From contig CALQJX020000004.1 in the NCBI GenBank assembly GCA_943331005.2, positions 1 through 64,000 of the forward strand: a stretch of 64,000 bases of DNA, in the 5' to 3' direction. Shown here piece by piece: positions 43,796 to 52,599 of this stretch (within the stretch, counting starts at the first letter, position 1; each line of letters opens with the position of its first letter). The notes beneath the pieces were generated by a model that did not search any database, had not been told where the DNA came from, and saw only the letters and a list, made by a program, of their open reading frames with translations. The stretch is from Bordetella parapertussis. Lineage in GTDB: Bacteria; Bacteroidota; Bacteroidia; Chitinophagales; Chitinophagaceae. A program made the position numbers and the translations under genes.

Positions 43796-44539
43796 CTATC
43801 TGCCTGCGCCCCTTGTGCGGGAGCTCAGCGAGAAACGGGTAAGAGAAATGAAAAATGCGATTACAGAAAGAAAATAAACCACGTCGCGCGTATCTATTAG
43901 GCCACGGCTTATGGAGTTATAATGAAATTCCATACCTATCATGCTGAGGTAGTAGTCTATGCCTTCAGCAAATTTGGGCAGCTTACTCAGCTGCTCGAAG
44001 CCGGTATAGAGTACATAACACGCAAGCAACGAGATAAGGAAACCCACTACCTGATTGGCAGTGAGCGATGAGCAGAACACGCCAACGGCTGCAAAAGTGG
44101 CCGCCAGAAAGAACAGACCCACATAAGAACCAATAATGGCACCAGTATCTATACTGATATCGGTATAGGAAAGATTATTGATCGTGTATACGTAGATGAG
44201 TGTAGGCAGCAGTGCAAACAAGATAAGCGCCAATGTAGCCAGATACTTGCCCAATATGATCTCCAGATCGCTGACAGGTTTTGTTGACAGCCATTCTATG
44301 GTGCCTGTACGGAACTCGTCGGCAAAGGAACGCATGGTAACAGCAGGCACCAGCAGCAGCATGAGCCATGGTGCTACCTCGAAGAATCGCTCCATTGATG
44401 CATAACCATACGTAAGTATGCTATAGTTGGGTATTATCCACAGGAACAGGCTGCAAGCCACCAGGAATACCAACAGGGCTACATAGCCCACTATGGAACT
44501 GAAGAAAGAGTTTATTTCCTTTATGAAAATACTACGCAT
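43796..44539 (-). CDS. gldF: Gliding motility ABC transporter permease GldF
   Basis: A 247-residue ABC-2-type permease with six predicted helices. FFSSIVGYVALLVFLVACSLFLW and PWLMLLLVPAVTMRSFADEFRTGTIEWLSTKPVSDLEIILGKYLA are highly characteristic of GldF. It is the first gene of gldF-gldG-DUF4340. The ATPase GldA is not in the window, as is usual for this transporter, whose gldA is often elsewhere. Confidence 0.92.
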   Translation of the reverse strand: MRSIFIKEINSFFSSIVGYVALLVFLVACSLFLWIIPNYSILTYGYASMERFFEVAPWLMLLLVPAVTMRSFADEFRTGTIEWLSTKPVSDLEIILGKYLATLALILFALLPTLIYVYTINNLSYTDISIDTGAIIGSYVGLFFLAATFAAVGVFCSSLTANQVVGFLISLLACYVLYTGFEQLSKLPKFAEGIDYYLSMIGMEFHYNSISRGLIDTRDVVYFLSVIAFFISLTRFSLSSRTRGAGR

Positions 44540-44709
44540 TGTACCGCTTCCCTATAGGGTGGGCAAATATAATAAAATGAGGTTGGTTTGCGAGTATTAT
44601 ATGTATACCAAAAGTTAAAATTCGACAAAGCCGTTTCATATGGGCAAGTGTGCAGGCAGTTATGCACAGAAACAGGTAGGTCAAATGGCTGCACATAAGC
44701 TGAAAAAAT

Positions 44710-44736
44710 AAAACAGTAGCCCGGGGCTACTGTTTT
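44710..44736 (-). terminator. Terminator after the type IX cargo gene
   Basis: AAAACAGTAGCCC pairs with GGGCTACTGTTTT across 44710-44736, with the stop codon inside the stem; Ts follow on the minus strand. Confidence 0.7.
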
Positions 44737-47072
44737 ATAAACTTTTTCACTACTGTTCCGTTCGCGCCTTTCAGGGAGATATAGTAGAGAGCCGGAGGCA
44801 AAGCCGCAATATTCACTTTGGTTTGCGATGCGGCGAAACCTTGCTCTATCAGCACCTGCCCTATGCTGTTGGTAATGCACAGGGAGTTGTAAAGGGTTAC
44901 AGGGGCTGTAATTGTCAGTTCATCGGTAGCAGGGTTGGGGAAGAGCCCTATGTTTCTATCGGTAAATGAGGTGCCGGTGCTCAGTGGCGTTACAGTCTCT
45001 ACTATACTGTTAGCTGTGTTGGTCATTACCACTTCATTATCATCGAAATAGATACCTACCCTGTTCGGTATGATGGTGCCCGGTGTGAAACCACCTATCG
45101 TTTTGATGGTATAGGCAAACAGGCCATTACAAAAGCCATGATGAGAACTATCTGGCAGATCGATGCCCGGGAAGTCGAATTTCAGGATATTGTGTCCGCC
45201 AACTTTATTGATATACAGGTTCATGTTTGCAGATGCACCCAGCATTTTAAAACTGTTGATGTCGAGCAGATCAGATAATGTATCGAGCACATATATGTTT
45301 CGGGCAGTATCGTTGCCTGTGTTCTCGAACCCTATAGTGTATTTGAGCTGAGAGGCTGCGGCAGGTATGTATCCCTGTGGGTTTACTTCAATGTAGTTGG
45401 GGTCGAAAGACGATTTTACTGTGTCTTGCCTGTTGGTATTGTTATCTCCCGGGTTGGTATCACCGGTAAAAGGAGCAATACTGTAAGCAGAGTGGGCGGT
45501 ATCTCCCGGCGTGAGCCAGGTGCCCGGCACTTCGTAATGTACCCTGAAGACAGGAAGAGTAGCAGAGGTAGACATCAGGCTGCTGAGGTTCCAGGTAACG
45601 GTATTGCCCGATACGGAAGTAGGTGTAGGATATGCGATATAATAGGCATATTTAGGGCTGAAGTTTACAGTAAGTGTTGGCGAAACTGCATTGCACGAAA
45701 TGTTATCAACAATTACATTGGCATAGCCTGCATGACGGCCACATTGCACAGAATTGATCTGGGAAACATCGAAGCCGGAAGAAGTACCGCAGTTCAGCGC
45801 GAACATAAGTGCCGGATAAGTGTTTACAGTAGCAGTAATTGTATCGTAGATCACTCCTGATGAGGGGCAGCCAACCGAAGTGCCGGACGGCAGATCCAGT
45901 AACCTGAAGGCATAAATGGTACCGGCAGGTCCTTTTGCTTTGTAGTAAACTCCGCTGGTAACACTGATAGTGTCTATAGATATGCCATTTGAATCTATGC
46001 GCACACTTGCAGGCGAATGTGAGTAACTGTCGCCTGCATCGAAGAGGCAGTTGCTGTTCATGTCGTTGTATAGCTTAACAGGTAGGGTAGCGCATTGTTT
46101 GTATTCGTAAGAAGTGGTGAAAGAGTCTTTGGGGGTAGTGCCGTCAAAAAGCACCTGTTTTATGCTGTAAGTGCCCGGTGCATCATATGCATGATGCATA
46201 TGGAGGCTGGCAGCTCCACCGAAAGAGGTGTTGTTGGAAGTGCCATCGCCGAAATAGGTGGTTACATTATAAAGTGTGGATGTGCCGCAGGCCGCTATAT
46301 ACAGATCGGGGCCATTGCATAAAGTATCCGGCACATTTGTGATCTGATGCTGATCTATGCCGTTGGAAATATGTGTGGTGATCCATGGGTAAACGCAGCC
46401 CATAAGCGTATAGGTGAACAATGCAGTGCCTGTTGAGAGTGCAGTAATAGTGCCGGTAGGGCTTATAACAGCTATTGTGGGAGTACCTGTGCTCCATGTG
46501 CCCGATGATGGTGTGGCTCCTGCGTAACCCATAGCGCCCACACACATAGTTGGGTATATGGAAGATACTATAAGCGGATTGATGGTGACTACAAATGAAG
46601 AAGCACAGCCAGTGGAAAGGGTGTAACGAATAGTATCAGTACCGCAACCGCCACCGCATGGGCCCGTATGGTAGAGTACACCAAATGTAGATACAGAGTC
46701 GTGCGGTGATCCGTCGGACCAGATGCCACCGGGAGTAGTGCAACGTAGGGTATCAGTATATACATAATTGCAGAAGGAAGATATACCCGTAATAGGTGCA
46801 GGCGAAGGATTTACTGTAATGATAGTTGTTTCATAAATACCTGATACATCGTAGGTGATAGTGGCTGTGCCGGCAGTAAGACCATTTACCACGCCTGATG
46901 AACTTACCGTTGCGACAGCAGGTGTACTGCTACTCCATATGCCGCCTGGTGTAGCATCAGATAAGGTTATTGACAGACCTGTGCATACTGCGCCGGGCCC
47001 CGTGATGGGGGCTGTGGCAAAAGAGATTGCAGGAAATACGGCAGCCAGTAAAAGGCATAGGATCTTATTCAT
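44727..47072 (-). CDS. Secreted Ig-like/PKD protein with type IX secretion sorting domain
   Basis: A 781-residue secreted or surface protein. Signal peptide 1-19; bacterial Ig-like (BIG2-type) units (GIWSSSTPAVATVSSSGVVNGLTAGTATITY and a second GIWSDGSP/GTWSTGTP series, about 20-230); a PKD-like stretch (YFGDGTSNN...YDAPGTYSIKQVLFDG, about 270-320); an SdrD-like YNDMNSNCLFDAGD unit; a DUF11-like part (YTIGFENTGNDTARNIYVLDTLSDLLD); and a C-terminal type A sorting domain (IGLFPNPATDELTI to VVKKFIKQ). The C-terminal domain directs export by the type IX system. The adhesive or structural role is inferred. Confidence 0.88.
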   Translation of the reverse strand: MNKILCLLLAAVFPAISFATAPITGPGAVCTGLSITLSDATPGGIWSSSTPAVATVSSSGVVNGLTAGTATITYDVSGIYETTIITVNPSPAPITGISSFCNYVYTDTLRCTTPGGIWSDGSPHDSVSTFGVLYHTGPCGGGCGTDTIRYTLSTGCASSFVVTINPLIVSSIYPTMCVGAMGYAGATPSSGTWSTGTPTIAVISPTGTITALSTGTALFTYTLMGCVYPWITTHISNGIDQHQITNVPDTLCNGPDLYIAACGTSTLYNVTTYFGDGTSNNTSFGGAASLHMHHAYDAPGTYSIKQVLFDGTTPKDSFTTSYEYKQCATLPVKLYNDMNSNCLFDAGDSYSHSPASVRIDSNGISIDTISVTSGVYYKAKGPAGTIYAFRLLDLPSGTSVGCPSSGVIYDTITATVNTYPALMFALNCGTSSGFDVSQINSVQCGRHAGYANVIVDNISCNAVSPTLTVNFSPKYAYYIAYPTPTSVSGNTVTWNLSSLMSTSATLPVFRVHYEVPGTWLTPGDTAHSAYSIAPFTGDTNPGDNNTNRQDTVKSSFDPNYIEVNPQGYIPAAASQLKYTIGFENTGNDTARNIYVLDTLSDLLDINSFKMLGASANMNLYINKVGGHNILKFDFPGIDLPDSSHHGFCNGLFAYTIKTIGGFTPGTIIPNRVGIYFDDNEVVMTNTANSIVETVTPLSTGTSFTDRNIGLFPNPATDELTITAPVTLYNSLCITNSIGQVLIEQGFAASQTKVNIAALPPALYYISLKGANGTVVKKFIKQ

Positions 47073-47261
47073 ACTGTGTATGTTATGTATTCTAAGGCAG
47101 TTATTTGTAGTAAAACGTTGGGTTTTAGTTATATTTATATTTGTGCAATAAATTTATTACTGCCTAAGTATAAGAGAAAATGTACAGAAAGTTAGCTTCA
47201 GGACTTCATTATATGCACAGACAGACAAGAATTAGGTGGCTCAGAGACGCTGCTTTTCCCG

Positions 47262-47269
47262 TACCTTTG
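47262..47269 (+). promoter_or_regulatory. -7 element TACCTTTG of clpX
   Basis: A TAnnTTTG match 29 bases before the clpX ATG. Confidence 0.6.
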
Positions 47270-47298
47270 CCCACCCAAAATATTAATACAATATAGTA

Positions 47299-48555
47299 AT
47301 GGCCAAAATAACTGAGAAAAGGTGTTCTTTCTGCGATCGTGGAGAATCTGATGTAAATATTCTTTTTACAGGAATAAAGGGCAACATCTGTGACCAGTGC
47401 ATAGAAAATGCACACACATTGCTGCTGGAGGCTACCACCGATAAAGAAAAGGCGGAAACACCACCCTCTAAACCTTCAGATATACTGAAGTCTAAGATAT
47501 ACAAGCCAAGAGAGATAATGACCTTTCTTGATCAGTATGTGATAGGACAGGAAGATGCCAAGAAGGTTCTTTCAGTGGCTATATACAACCATTACAAGCG
47601 CCTCACCATGCCTAAAATGGATGATGTGGAGATCGAAAAATCAAACATCATGATGGTGGGCGAAACCGGTACCGGAAAAACACTGCTGGCAAAGAGTATA
47701 GCCAGGCTGCTGCAGGTGCCGTTCGCTATAGTAGATGCTACTGTATTTACAGAAGCAGGTTATGTGGGCGAAGACGTAGAAAGCATTTTGTCGCGCCTGC
47801 TGCAGGCAAGCAACTACGATGTGGCTGCTGCCGAGCGTGGCATAGTATATATTGATGAACTGGATAAGATAGGTCGCAAGGGCGATAACCCGTCTATAAC
47901 CCGCGATGTGAGTGGTGAAGGTGTGCAGCAGGCTATGCTGAAACTGCTGGAAGGATCTGAAGTGCTGGTGCCACCACAGGGCGGCCGCAAGCATCCTGAG
48001 CAGAAAATGATAAAGGTGAACACGCAGAACATACTGTTCATATGCGGTGGTGCCTTTGAAGGAATAGACAAGATGATCGCCCGCCGTATTCAGACGAGCT
48101 CTATTGGTTACAACGCCATAAAAGCATCAAAAGATATAGACCGTGCCAACCTGCTGCAGTATGTAAATGCACAGGATCTGCGCACCTTTGGTCTGATACC
48201 GGAGCTACTGGGCAGGTTGCCGATAGTTACCTACCTGAACCCGCTCGATGAGTCGTCGCTGAAGCGTATACTCACAGAGCCTAAGAACGCGCTGGTGAAG
48301 CAATACAAACGCCTGTTCGAATACGAAGGTATAACGCTGACGGTAGAAGATGGTGCGCTCGACTACATGGTGAAGAAAGCAGTGCAATACAAACTGGGTG
48401 GCCGTGGCCTGCGTGCTATCTGTGAGATGATACTTACAGATGCTATGTTCGACCTGCCATCAGAGAAGCACGACGGCACGTTCAACCTCACGCTGGAGTA
48501 TGCCGAGCAGATGATAGAACACTCTAAGCTGGAACAGATAAAAAAGGCTGCATAA
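47299..48555 (+). CDS. clpX: ATP-dependent Clp protease ATP-binding subunit ClpX
   Basis: A 418-residue AAA+ unfoldase that feeds substrates to ClpP. The N-terminal zinc-binding domain has Cys9, Cys12, Cys31 and Cys34. AAA+ features: Walker A GETGTGKT (about 116-123), Walker B IDELDKIG, pore loop GYVGED and the sensor Arg region in [11 protein letters not shown]. No clpP is adjacent. A small conserved gene follows by 19 bp. Confidence 0.97.
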   Translation: MAKITEKRCSFCDRGESDVNILFTGIKGNICDQCIENAHTLLLEATTDKEKAETPPSKPSDILKSKIYKPREIMTFLDQYVIGQEDAKKVLSVAIYNHYKRLTMPKMDDVEIEKSNIMMVGETGTGKTLLAKSIARLLQVPFAIVDATVFTEAGYVGEDVESILSRLLQASNYDVAAAERGIVYIDELDKIGRKGDNPSITRDVSGEGVQQAMLKLLEGSEVLVPPQGGRKHPEQKMIKVNTQNILFICGGAFEGIDKMIARRIQTSSIGYNAIKASKDIDRANLLQYVNAQDLRTFGLIPELLGRLPIVTYLNPLDESSLKRILTEPKNALVKQYKRLFEYEGITLTVEDGALDYMVKKAVQYKLGGRGLRAICEMILTDAMFDLPSEKHDGTFNLTLEYAEQMIEHSKLEQIKKAA

Positions 48556-48574
48556 GCCACTAAAACACTACTGT

Positions 48575-48757
48575 ATGCAGGAACTGGTACAATTACTCAA
48601 AGACAGGGCAGGCCTCACCGATGAGCAGGCAATAAAGGCCATACAGGCAATGAAAGAATTCCTTAACGGAAAAGTACCGCCAATGTTCAGTGGTGTGGTA
48701 AATAAGTTCTTCGCGGACGCTAAAAAGGACGGTGCGGACGAAAGCTACATGCCATAA
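48575..48757 (+). CDS. Small conserved-looking hypothetical protein downstream of clpX
   Basis: A 60-residue soluble protein. LLKDRAGLTDEQAIKAIQAMKEFLNGKVPPMFSGVVNKFF resembles a two-helix module found in small Bacteroidota proteins and in DUF2267-like segments. It starts 19 bp after clpX and is likely in that operon; rpmI follows with its own promoter. Function unknown. Confidence 0.7.
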   Translation: MQELVQLLKDRAGLTDEQAIKAIQAMKEFLNGKVPPMFSGVVNKFFADAKKDGADESYMP

Positions 48758-48823
48758 AAAGACATAAACGGGAGTATTAAAAATAAAAATTCCCATAATT
48801 TAATATTCAATAAAAAATTTCCT

Positions 48824-48831
48824 TACCTTTG
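48824..48831 (+). promoter_or_regulatory. -7 element TACCTTTG of rpmI-rplT
   Basis: A TAnnTTTG match 19 bases before the rpmI ATG. Confidence 0.65.
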
Positions 48832-48850
48832 CCGTCCAAATTTAAATACC

Positions 48851-49048
48851 ATGCCTAAGATAAAGACGCATTCACGTGCTAAGAAAACGTTCAGAGTAAC
48901 CGGTACTGGCAAAATACGCAGGTACAAGGCGTTCAAGAGCCATCTGCTTACCAAAAAATCTAAGTCACGCAAACGCCATCTGCGTATTCACGGTCTGGTG
49001 CATCCTAGCAATGCCCGTCTGGTGAAGAAAATGCTTGTTATGGCTTAA
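48851..49048 (+). CDS. rpmI: 50S ribosomal protein L35
   Basis: A 65-residue basic ribosomal protein. MPKIKTHSRAKKTFRVTGTGKIRR is the L35 signature; length is standard. rplT follows by 92 bp. The usual upstream genes thrS and infC are absent; clpX and a small gene precede it. Confidence 0.96.
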   Translation: MPKIKTHSRAKKTFRVTGTGKIRRYKAFKSHLLTKKSKSRKRHLRIHGLVHPSNARLVKKMLVMA

Positions 49049-49110
49049 GCCGAACGACCAAAGAAATAAATTTCAATAATACACAGTAATAAAACACCGT
49101 CCTTGCCGGC

Positions 49111-49132
49111 TGGCCGGAAAGGAAACAAAATT
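49111..49132 (+). promoter_or_regulatory. Hairpin in the rpmI-rplT gap
   Basis: CCTTGCCGG (49111-49119) pairs with CCGGAAAGG (49124-49132) around CTGG, with one G-A mismatch, eight bases before the rplT ATG. L20 represses its own translation through mRNA structure in other bacteria, so an L20-binding site is a possibility, not a demonstration. Confidence 0.35.
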
Positions 49133-49140
49133 TATAAGTT

Positions 49141-49485
49141 ATGCCACGTTCCGTTAATGCTGTTGCATCACGCGCGAGAAGAAAGAAAATACTGAAAGGA
49201 GCTAAAGGCTTCTACGGTAAACGTAAAAACGTCTATACCGTTGCCAAAAACGTACTGGAAAAAGGCTTAGGCTACAAATACGTTGGCCGCAAACTGAAAA
49301 AACGCGAATACCGCTCTTTGTGGATCGTTCGTATCAACGCAGCAGTACGCGAAGAAGGTTTGAGCTACTCTCAGTTTATCGGCAAGCTCGCTGCCAAAGG
49401 TATTGAGCTGAACCGTAAAGTACTGGCTGACCTGGCTATGAATGAGCCGGAGTCTTTCAAACAGCTCGTTGCTCAGGTAAAATAA
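49141..49485 (+). CDS. rplT: 50S ribosomal protein L20
   Basis: A 114-residue early-assembly protein. [26 protein letters not shown] and [24 protein letters not shown] are diagnostic. It is the last gene of the pair and is followed by a terminator. Confidence 0.96.
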   Translation: MPRSVNAVASRARRKKILKGAKGFYGKRKNVYTVAKNVLEKGLGYKYVGRKLKKREYRSLWIVRINAAVREEGLSYSQFIGKLAAKGIELNRKVLADLAMNEPESFKQLVAQVK

Positions 49486-49505
49486 TCAGCGTAAGATATA
49501 ATAAG

Positions 49506-49535
49506 AATAGCCGATACCATATGGTGTCGGCTATT
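49506..49535 (+). terminator. Terminator after rplT
   Basis: AATAGCCGATACC (49506-49518) pairs with GGTGTCGGCTATT (49523-49535) around ATAT with one wobble pair, then a T-rich tail. Confidence 0.8.
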
Positions 49536-49590
49536 TGTATTATTTTAGCAATAAGTACAGTTTTTCACTGCACTGCTTTTCCTCTCTCTG

Positions 49591-49929
49591 TTATTTTGTT
49601 TGTGTGTAGCCCCACTCGCGCAACCACAATACTACCTTCTCTTTATAGTCTCCCTGTATCAGGATAAAACCATCCTTGGCACTGCCACCTGCGCCGCATT
49701 TGGTCTTTAGTTGCTTGCCCAGTGCTTCCAGATCATCGGCCGTACCCACAAAGCCATCTATCAGGGTCACTACCTTGCCTGCTCTTTGTTTGGTATCCAG
49801 TTTCACACGTAGTTTCTGCTGGTTTTTGGGCAGGGTAGCAGCCGCTTCCTCCTCCGGAAAATCGTTAAAGAAGTCTTTGTTGGTCGAATAGGCAAGCCCA
49901 TCGGGCCTTGCTGTATGTTTTTTAGACAT
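49591..49929 (-). CDS. SUI1/YciH-family translation initiation factor
   Basis: A 112-residue protein with an SUI1 domain in its C-terminal 75 residues: LRVKLDTKQRAGKVVTLIDGFVG, LGKQLKTKCGAGGSAKDG, IQGDYKEKVVLWLREWGY. Bacterial YciH-like proteins are thought to bind the small ribosomal subunit and affect initiation fidelity. It lies 36 bp after the DUF349 gene on the same strand. A one-mismatch -7 box (TACAATTG, 49937-49944) is eight bases upstream of the ATG. Confidence 0.88.
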   Translation of the reverse strand: MSKKHTARPDGLAYSTNKDFFNDFPEEEAAATLPKNQQKLRVKLDTKQRAGKVVTLIDGFVGTADDLEALGKQLKTKCGAGGSAKDGFILIQGDYKEKVVLWLREWGYTQTK

Positions 49930-49965
49930 GCCGATGCAATTGTAAAAATGTAAGGTAGTTCTGTT

Positions 49966-51633
49966 CTATGCTTGTTCGTCGGGAGCTGCAGCTTCTTCTG
50001 TCGGGGTTTCGGCAACAGTGTTTGCAGGAGCTTCTTCGGTAGCGGCAGGTGCAGTAGCAGCAGCCGCAGTAATAGCTTCCGCAGCTTCTTCGGCCTGTTT
50101 GCCAAACTCATCCTGAACAGCAGCGTATTTCTCTTTCAGCCTTTTTATTTTCTGCTCTCCGTCAACCAGTAGTTGCTGCAGGTGCTTTTTCAGTTCATCT
50201 GCTTTTTTGCCGGGAGTTATGTTCTCGAGTGCCGATTTGAAATCGACCAGTTTGTCTTCCTCTTCCCTGATGTCGGTGAGTAGCTTGGCTACCATTTCGC
50301 GGGCCTGGGTAGAGCGTACGGTCTTCACCTGCTCATAGTGCTGTTTGCGTTGTTCTCTGCTGGCATCTTTGCGGGCAAAGAAGTGCTTGCGGGCAGCAAT
50401 GAATTCTTCCCATATCCTGTTAGAGTGTTCGCGGGCTACAGGACCTATGGTTTTCCATTCGTCCAGCAGTTCGTTCAGCTCTGCAGTAGTATCATTCCAG
50501 TTGGTTGAGTTCTTGATACGTTCGGCACGCTGCAGCAGTTCAGATTTTTTGCTGTAGTTCTGCTCGTGCATGGTGCGTATCTCTTCGGTATGGCGTTTTT
50601 TGGCAGAGAAGAAGGTCTCTTGTGCTGCCAGGAACCTGTTCCACAGATCATCACCTTTTTCGCCACCTACGCGGCCGGCTTTTTTCCATTCTTCCATCAG
50701 CGCAGCATAGGCAATAGCGGTGTTGTTCCACTCGGTACTGTCTTTCAGCGCCTCAGCCTTTTCTACCAGTGCAGACTTTACAATGAAACTCTGCTCCTGT
50801 TCCTGTGCTATACGGTCGCTGTGCTCGCGTTTTCTGTCGAAGAATGCACTTTTTGCAGCTATGAAACGCTGCCACAGTTCTTCATTCTTTTTGCTGAGGG
50901 TATGACCTATGGTCTTCCACTCATTGGTGAGCCTGTGGAAGGTCTCGCTGGTCTTCTTCCACTCTGCAGAATTGATCAGCGATTCGGCCTGCTCTACCAG
51001 ATCCAGTTTCAGATCCAGATTGCCCAACAGGTCTTTTTCCTGTTCTTCAAAATATTTTTGTTTGCGCTCGTTGAATTTTGTTCTGGCAGCCTCTATCCTG
51101 TTCCACAGTTTGTCGCTGCGGTGTTTATCGGTATGGCCAGACTGTTTCCATTTTTCAATGATCTCGCGCAGTGCATTGGTCGTTTCTTTCCACTCAGAAT
51201 TTTCAGCATGAGCTTCGGCTTCTTCGGCCAGCTTCAGCCTCACGGCATAGTGCTCGTCATAGATAGCGTTAATGGCCTGCTCCATGGGGGCAAGGTCGGC
51301 AAGCAGCTTATTGGTGTCACCTATCACGGCAGCGTTGGTTAGCTGCTGTTTCAGCGATTGTATCTTATCGGCCAGTTTCAGTTTGTCTTCGCTTGCCTGA
51401 AATTCGTTGATCAGTTCTGCGGTCCTTGTCTGCAGTTGCGCATATTTCTCTTTCAGCGGATCCAGTACGGTAGCGTGGTTCTCTTCGCTCACTTCAGCGA
51501 TCAGTCGTTCTTTTCCTTCCTGACCGGCATGCAATAAAAGTTTGCCATCCTCGGTAAGCGTGAATGATTCTTTACCATCGAAAGAGAGTTCATTCCACCA
51601 TGATTGTACATCGAAAATTTGTTCCTGAGACAT
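49966..51633 (-). CDS. DUF349 repeat protein
   Basis: A 555-residue coiled-coil protein made of about five copies of a helical DUF349 repeat; each copy has a W-x3-(G)-H/R-V core, seen at KQSGHTDKHRSDKLWNRIEAARTKF, KTIGHTLSKKNEELWQRFIAAKSAFFDRKR, KKAGRVGGEKGDDLWNRFLAAQETFF and KTIGPVAREHSNRIWEEFIAARKHFF. The tail is Ala/Glu/Pro-rich. The function is unknown; related proteins bind membranes or nucleic acids. It is long for the family and is likely transcribed alone. Confidence 0.88.
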   Translation of the reverse strand: MSQEQIFDVQSWWNELSFDGKESFTLTEDGKLLLHAGQEGKERLIAEVSEENHATVLDPLKEKYAQLQTRTAELINEFQASEDKLKLADKIQSLKQQLTNAAVIGDTNKLLADLAPMEQAINAIYDEHYAVRLKLAEEAEAHAENSEWKETTNALREIIEKWKQSGHTDKHRSDKLWNRIEAARTKFNERKQKYFEEQEKDLLGNLDLKLDLVEQAESLINSAEWKKTSETFHRLTNEWKTIGHTLSKKNEELWQRFIAAKSAFFDRKREHSDRIAQEQEQSFIVKSALVEKAEALKDSTEWNNTAIAYAALMEEWKKAGRVGGEKGDDLWNRFLAAQETFFSAKKRHTEEIRTMHEQNYSKKSELLQRAERIKNSTNWNDTTAELNELLDEWKTIGPVAREHSNRIWEEFIAARKHFFARKDASREQRKQHYEQVKTVRSTQAREMVAKLLTDIREEEDKLVDFKSALENITPGKKADELKKHLQQLLVDGEQKIKRLKEKYAAVQDEFGKQAEEAAEAITAAAATAPAATEEAPANTVAETPTEEAAAPDEQA

Positions 51634-51772
51634 GTTTGTAACCGGGTTTTTAATACCAATAATTATGCGTTAACGGGGATACACATGAGCATCCCGCGCA
51701 ATTCTATCAGTGCAATTTAATGTTATTTTATGTTTACCCCAAGCTCATGGGGCTTAAATAAGCTACAATTTG

Positions 51773-52531
51773 TTATGCCTGACCAAATACCTTACGCAAA
51801 ATATCGCTGATGCGCGCGGCAGGGTTGGTACGTATCTTTCCTTCCTCCTGAGCCACATAAACAAATATACCGTTCAGCGACCTTTCGGTAACCCATCCGG
51901 CCAGGTCTGGGTTCAGTTTCTGGCGGGTTGTAGGTAGTTTGTTATAGAGTGTCACCATTTCTCTCCAGTAGGCAGTGGCATTCACTTTGTTCAGCGAGGC
52001 CTGTATCACCGGGCGGAAGGCAGTAGTGAGCTGAGCAGTGGTTCTGCCCTTCAGGTATTGGGTAGCGGCATCGTTGCTGCCTTTCAGTATGGTGAGGCCG
52101 TCCTGTATGCTCATACTGGTTATGGCATCTACAAATATTGGCACTGCCTTGGAGGAAGCGTCTTCTGCAGCCCTGTTCATAGACAGAATAGCCCTGTCTA
52201 CCTGAGCACCCATACCAACGGCACGCAATGCTGTTTCTATTTTGCGGGCTTCGGGTGGCAGCAGCACTTTTATGGCCTGGTCTGCAAAGAAACCATTTAC
52301 GGCAGATACCTTGCCGGTAGCATTTCTGGTGCCTACCTGCAGTGCCTCTTTCAGGCCTGCGGCAATATCGCTTTCGCTAAGGCTGCCAGTACCTGTGCCG
52401 GTTCCTGTTTTTATGGTGCCTATGGTCTTCTTGGTAGAGTTAATGAGCCCTTTCAGACCCTGTGCTTGTGTAGGCAGGCTGAGCACTGCCGAAAGCAGAA
52501 GAGTTGTGCCGATCTTTGGAACTATGTTCAT
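51773..52531 (-). CDS. DUF4197 exported protein
   Basis: A 252-residue protein: signal peptide MNIVPKIGTTLLLSAVLSLPTQAQ, a Gly/Thr-rich stretch (TGTGTGTGSLS) and a helical DUF4197 domain (ESDIAAGLKEALQVGTRNA, GFFADQAIKVLLPPEARKIE, NRAAEDASSKAVPIFVDAI). The family function is unknown. ATG 52531 starts the signal peptide; a GTG 15 codons upstream is rejected. Confidence 0.88.
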   Translation of the reverse strand: MNIVPKIGTTLLLSAVLSLPTQAQGLKGLINSTKKTIGTIKTGTGTGTGSLSESDIAAGLKEALQVGTRNATGKVSAVNGFFADQAIKVLLPPEARKIETALRAVGMGAQVDRAILSMNRAAEDASSKAVPIFVDAITSMSIQDGLTILKGSNDAATQYLKGRTTAQLTTAFRPVIQASLNKVNATAYWREMVTLYNKLPTTRQKLNPDLAGWVTERSLNGIFVYVAQEEGKIRTNPAARISDILRKVFGQA

Positions 52532-52599
52532 GATGCCGATTTTTCTATGAAATAAAGATACTGGATATTCGGGCACATTCTGAATGGAAGTACCTGTGG

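Noticed and set aside
44434..44442. Perfect DnaA-box 9-mer
   Set aside because: It lies inside the gldF coding sequence and is compatible with chance.
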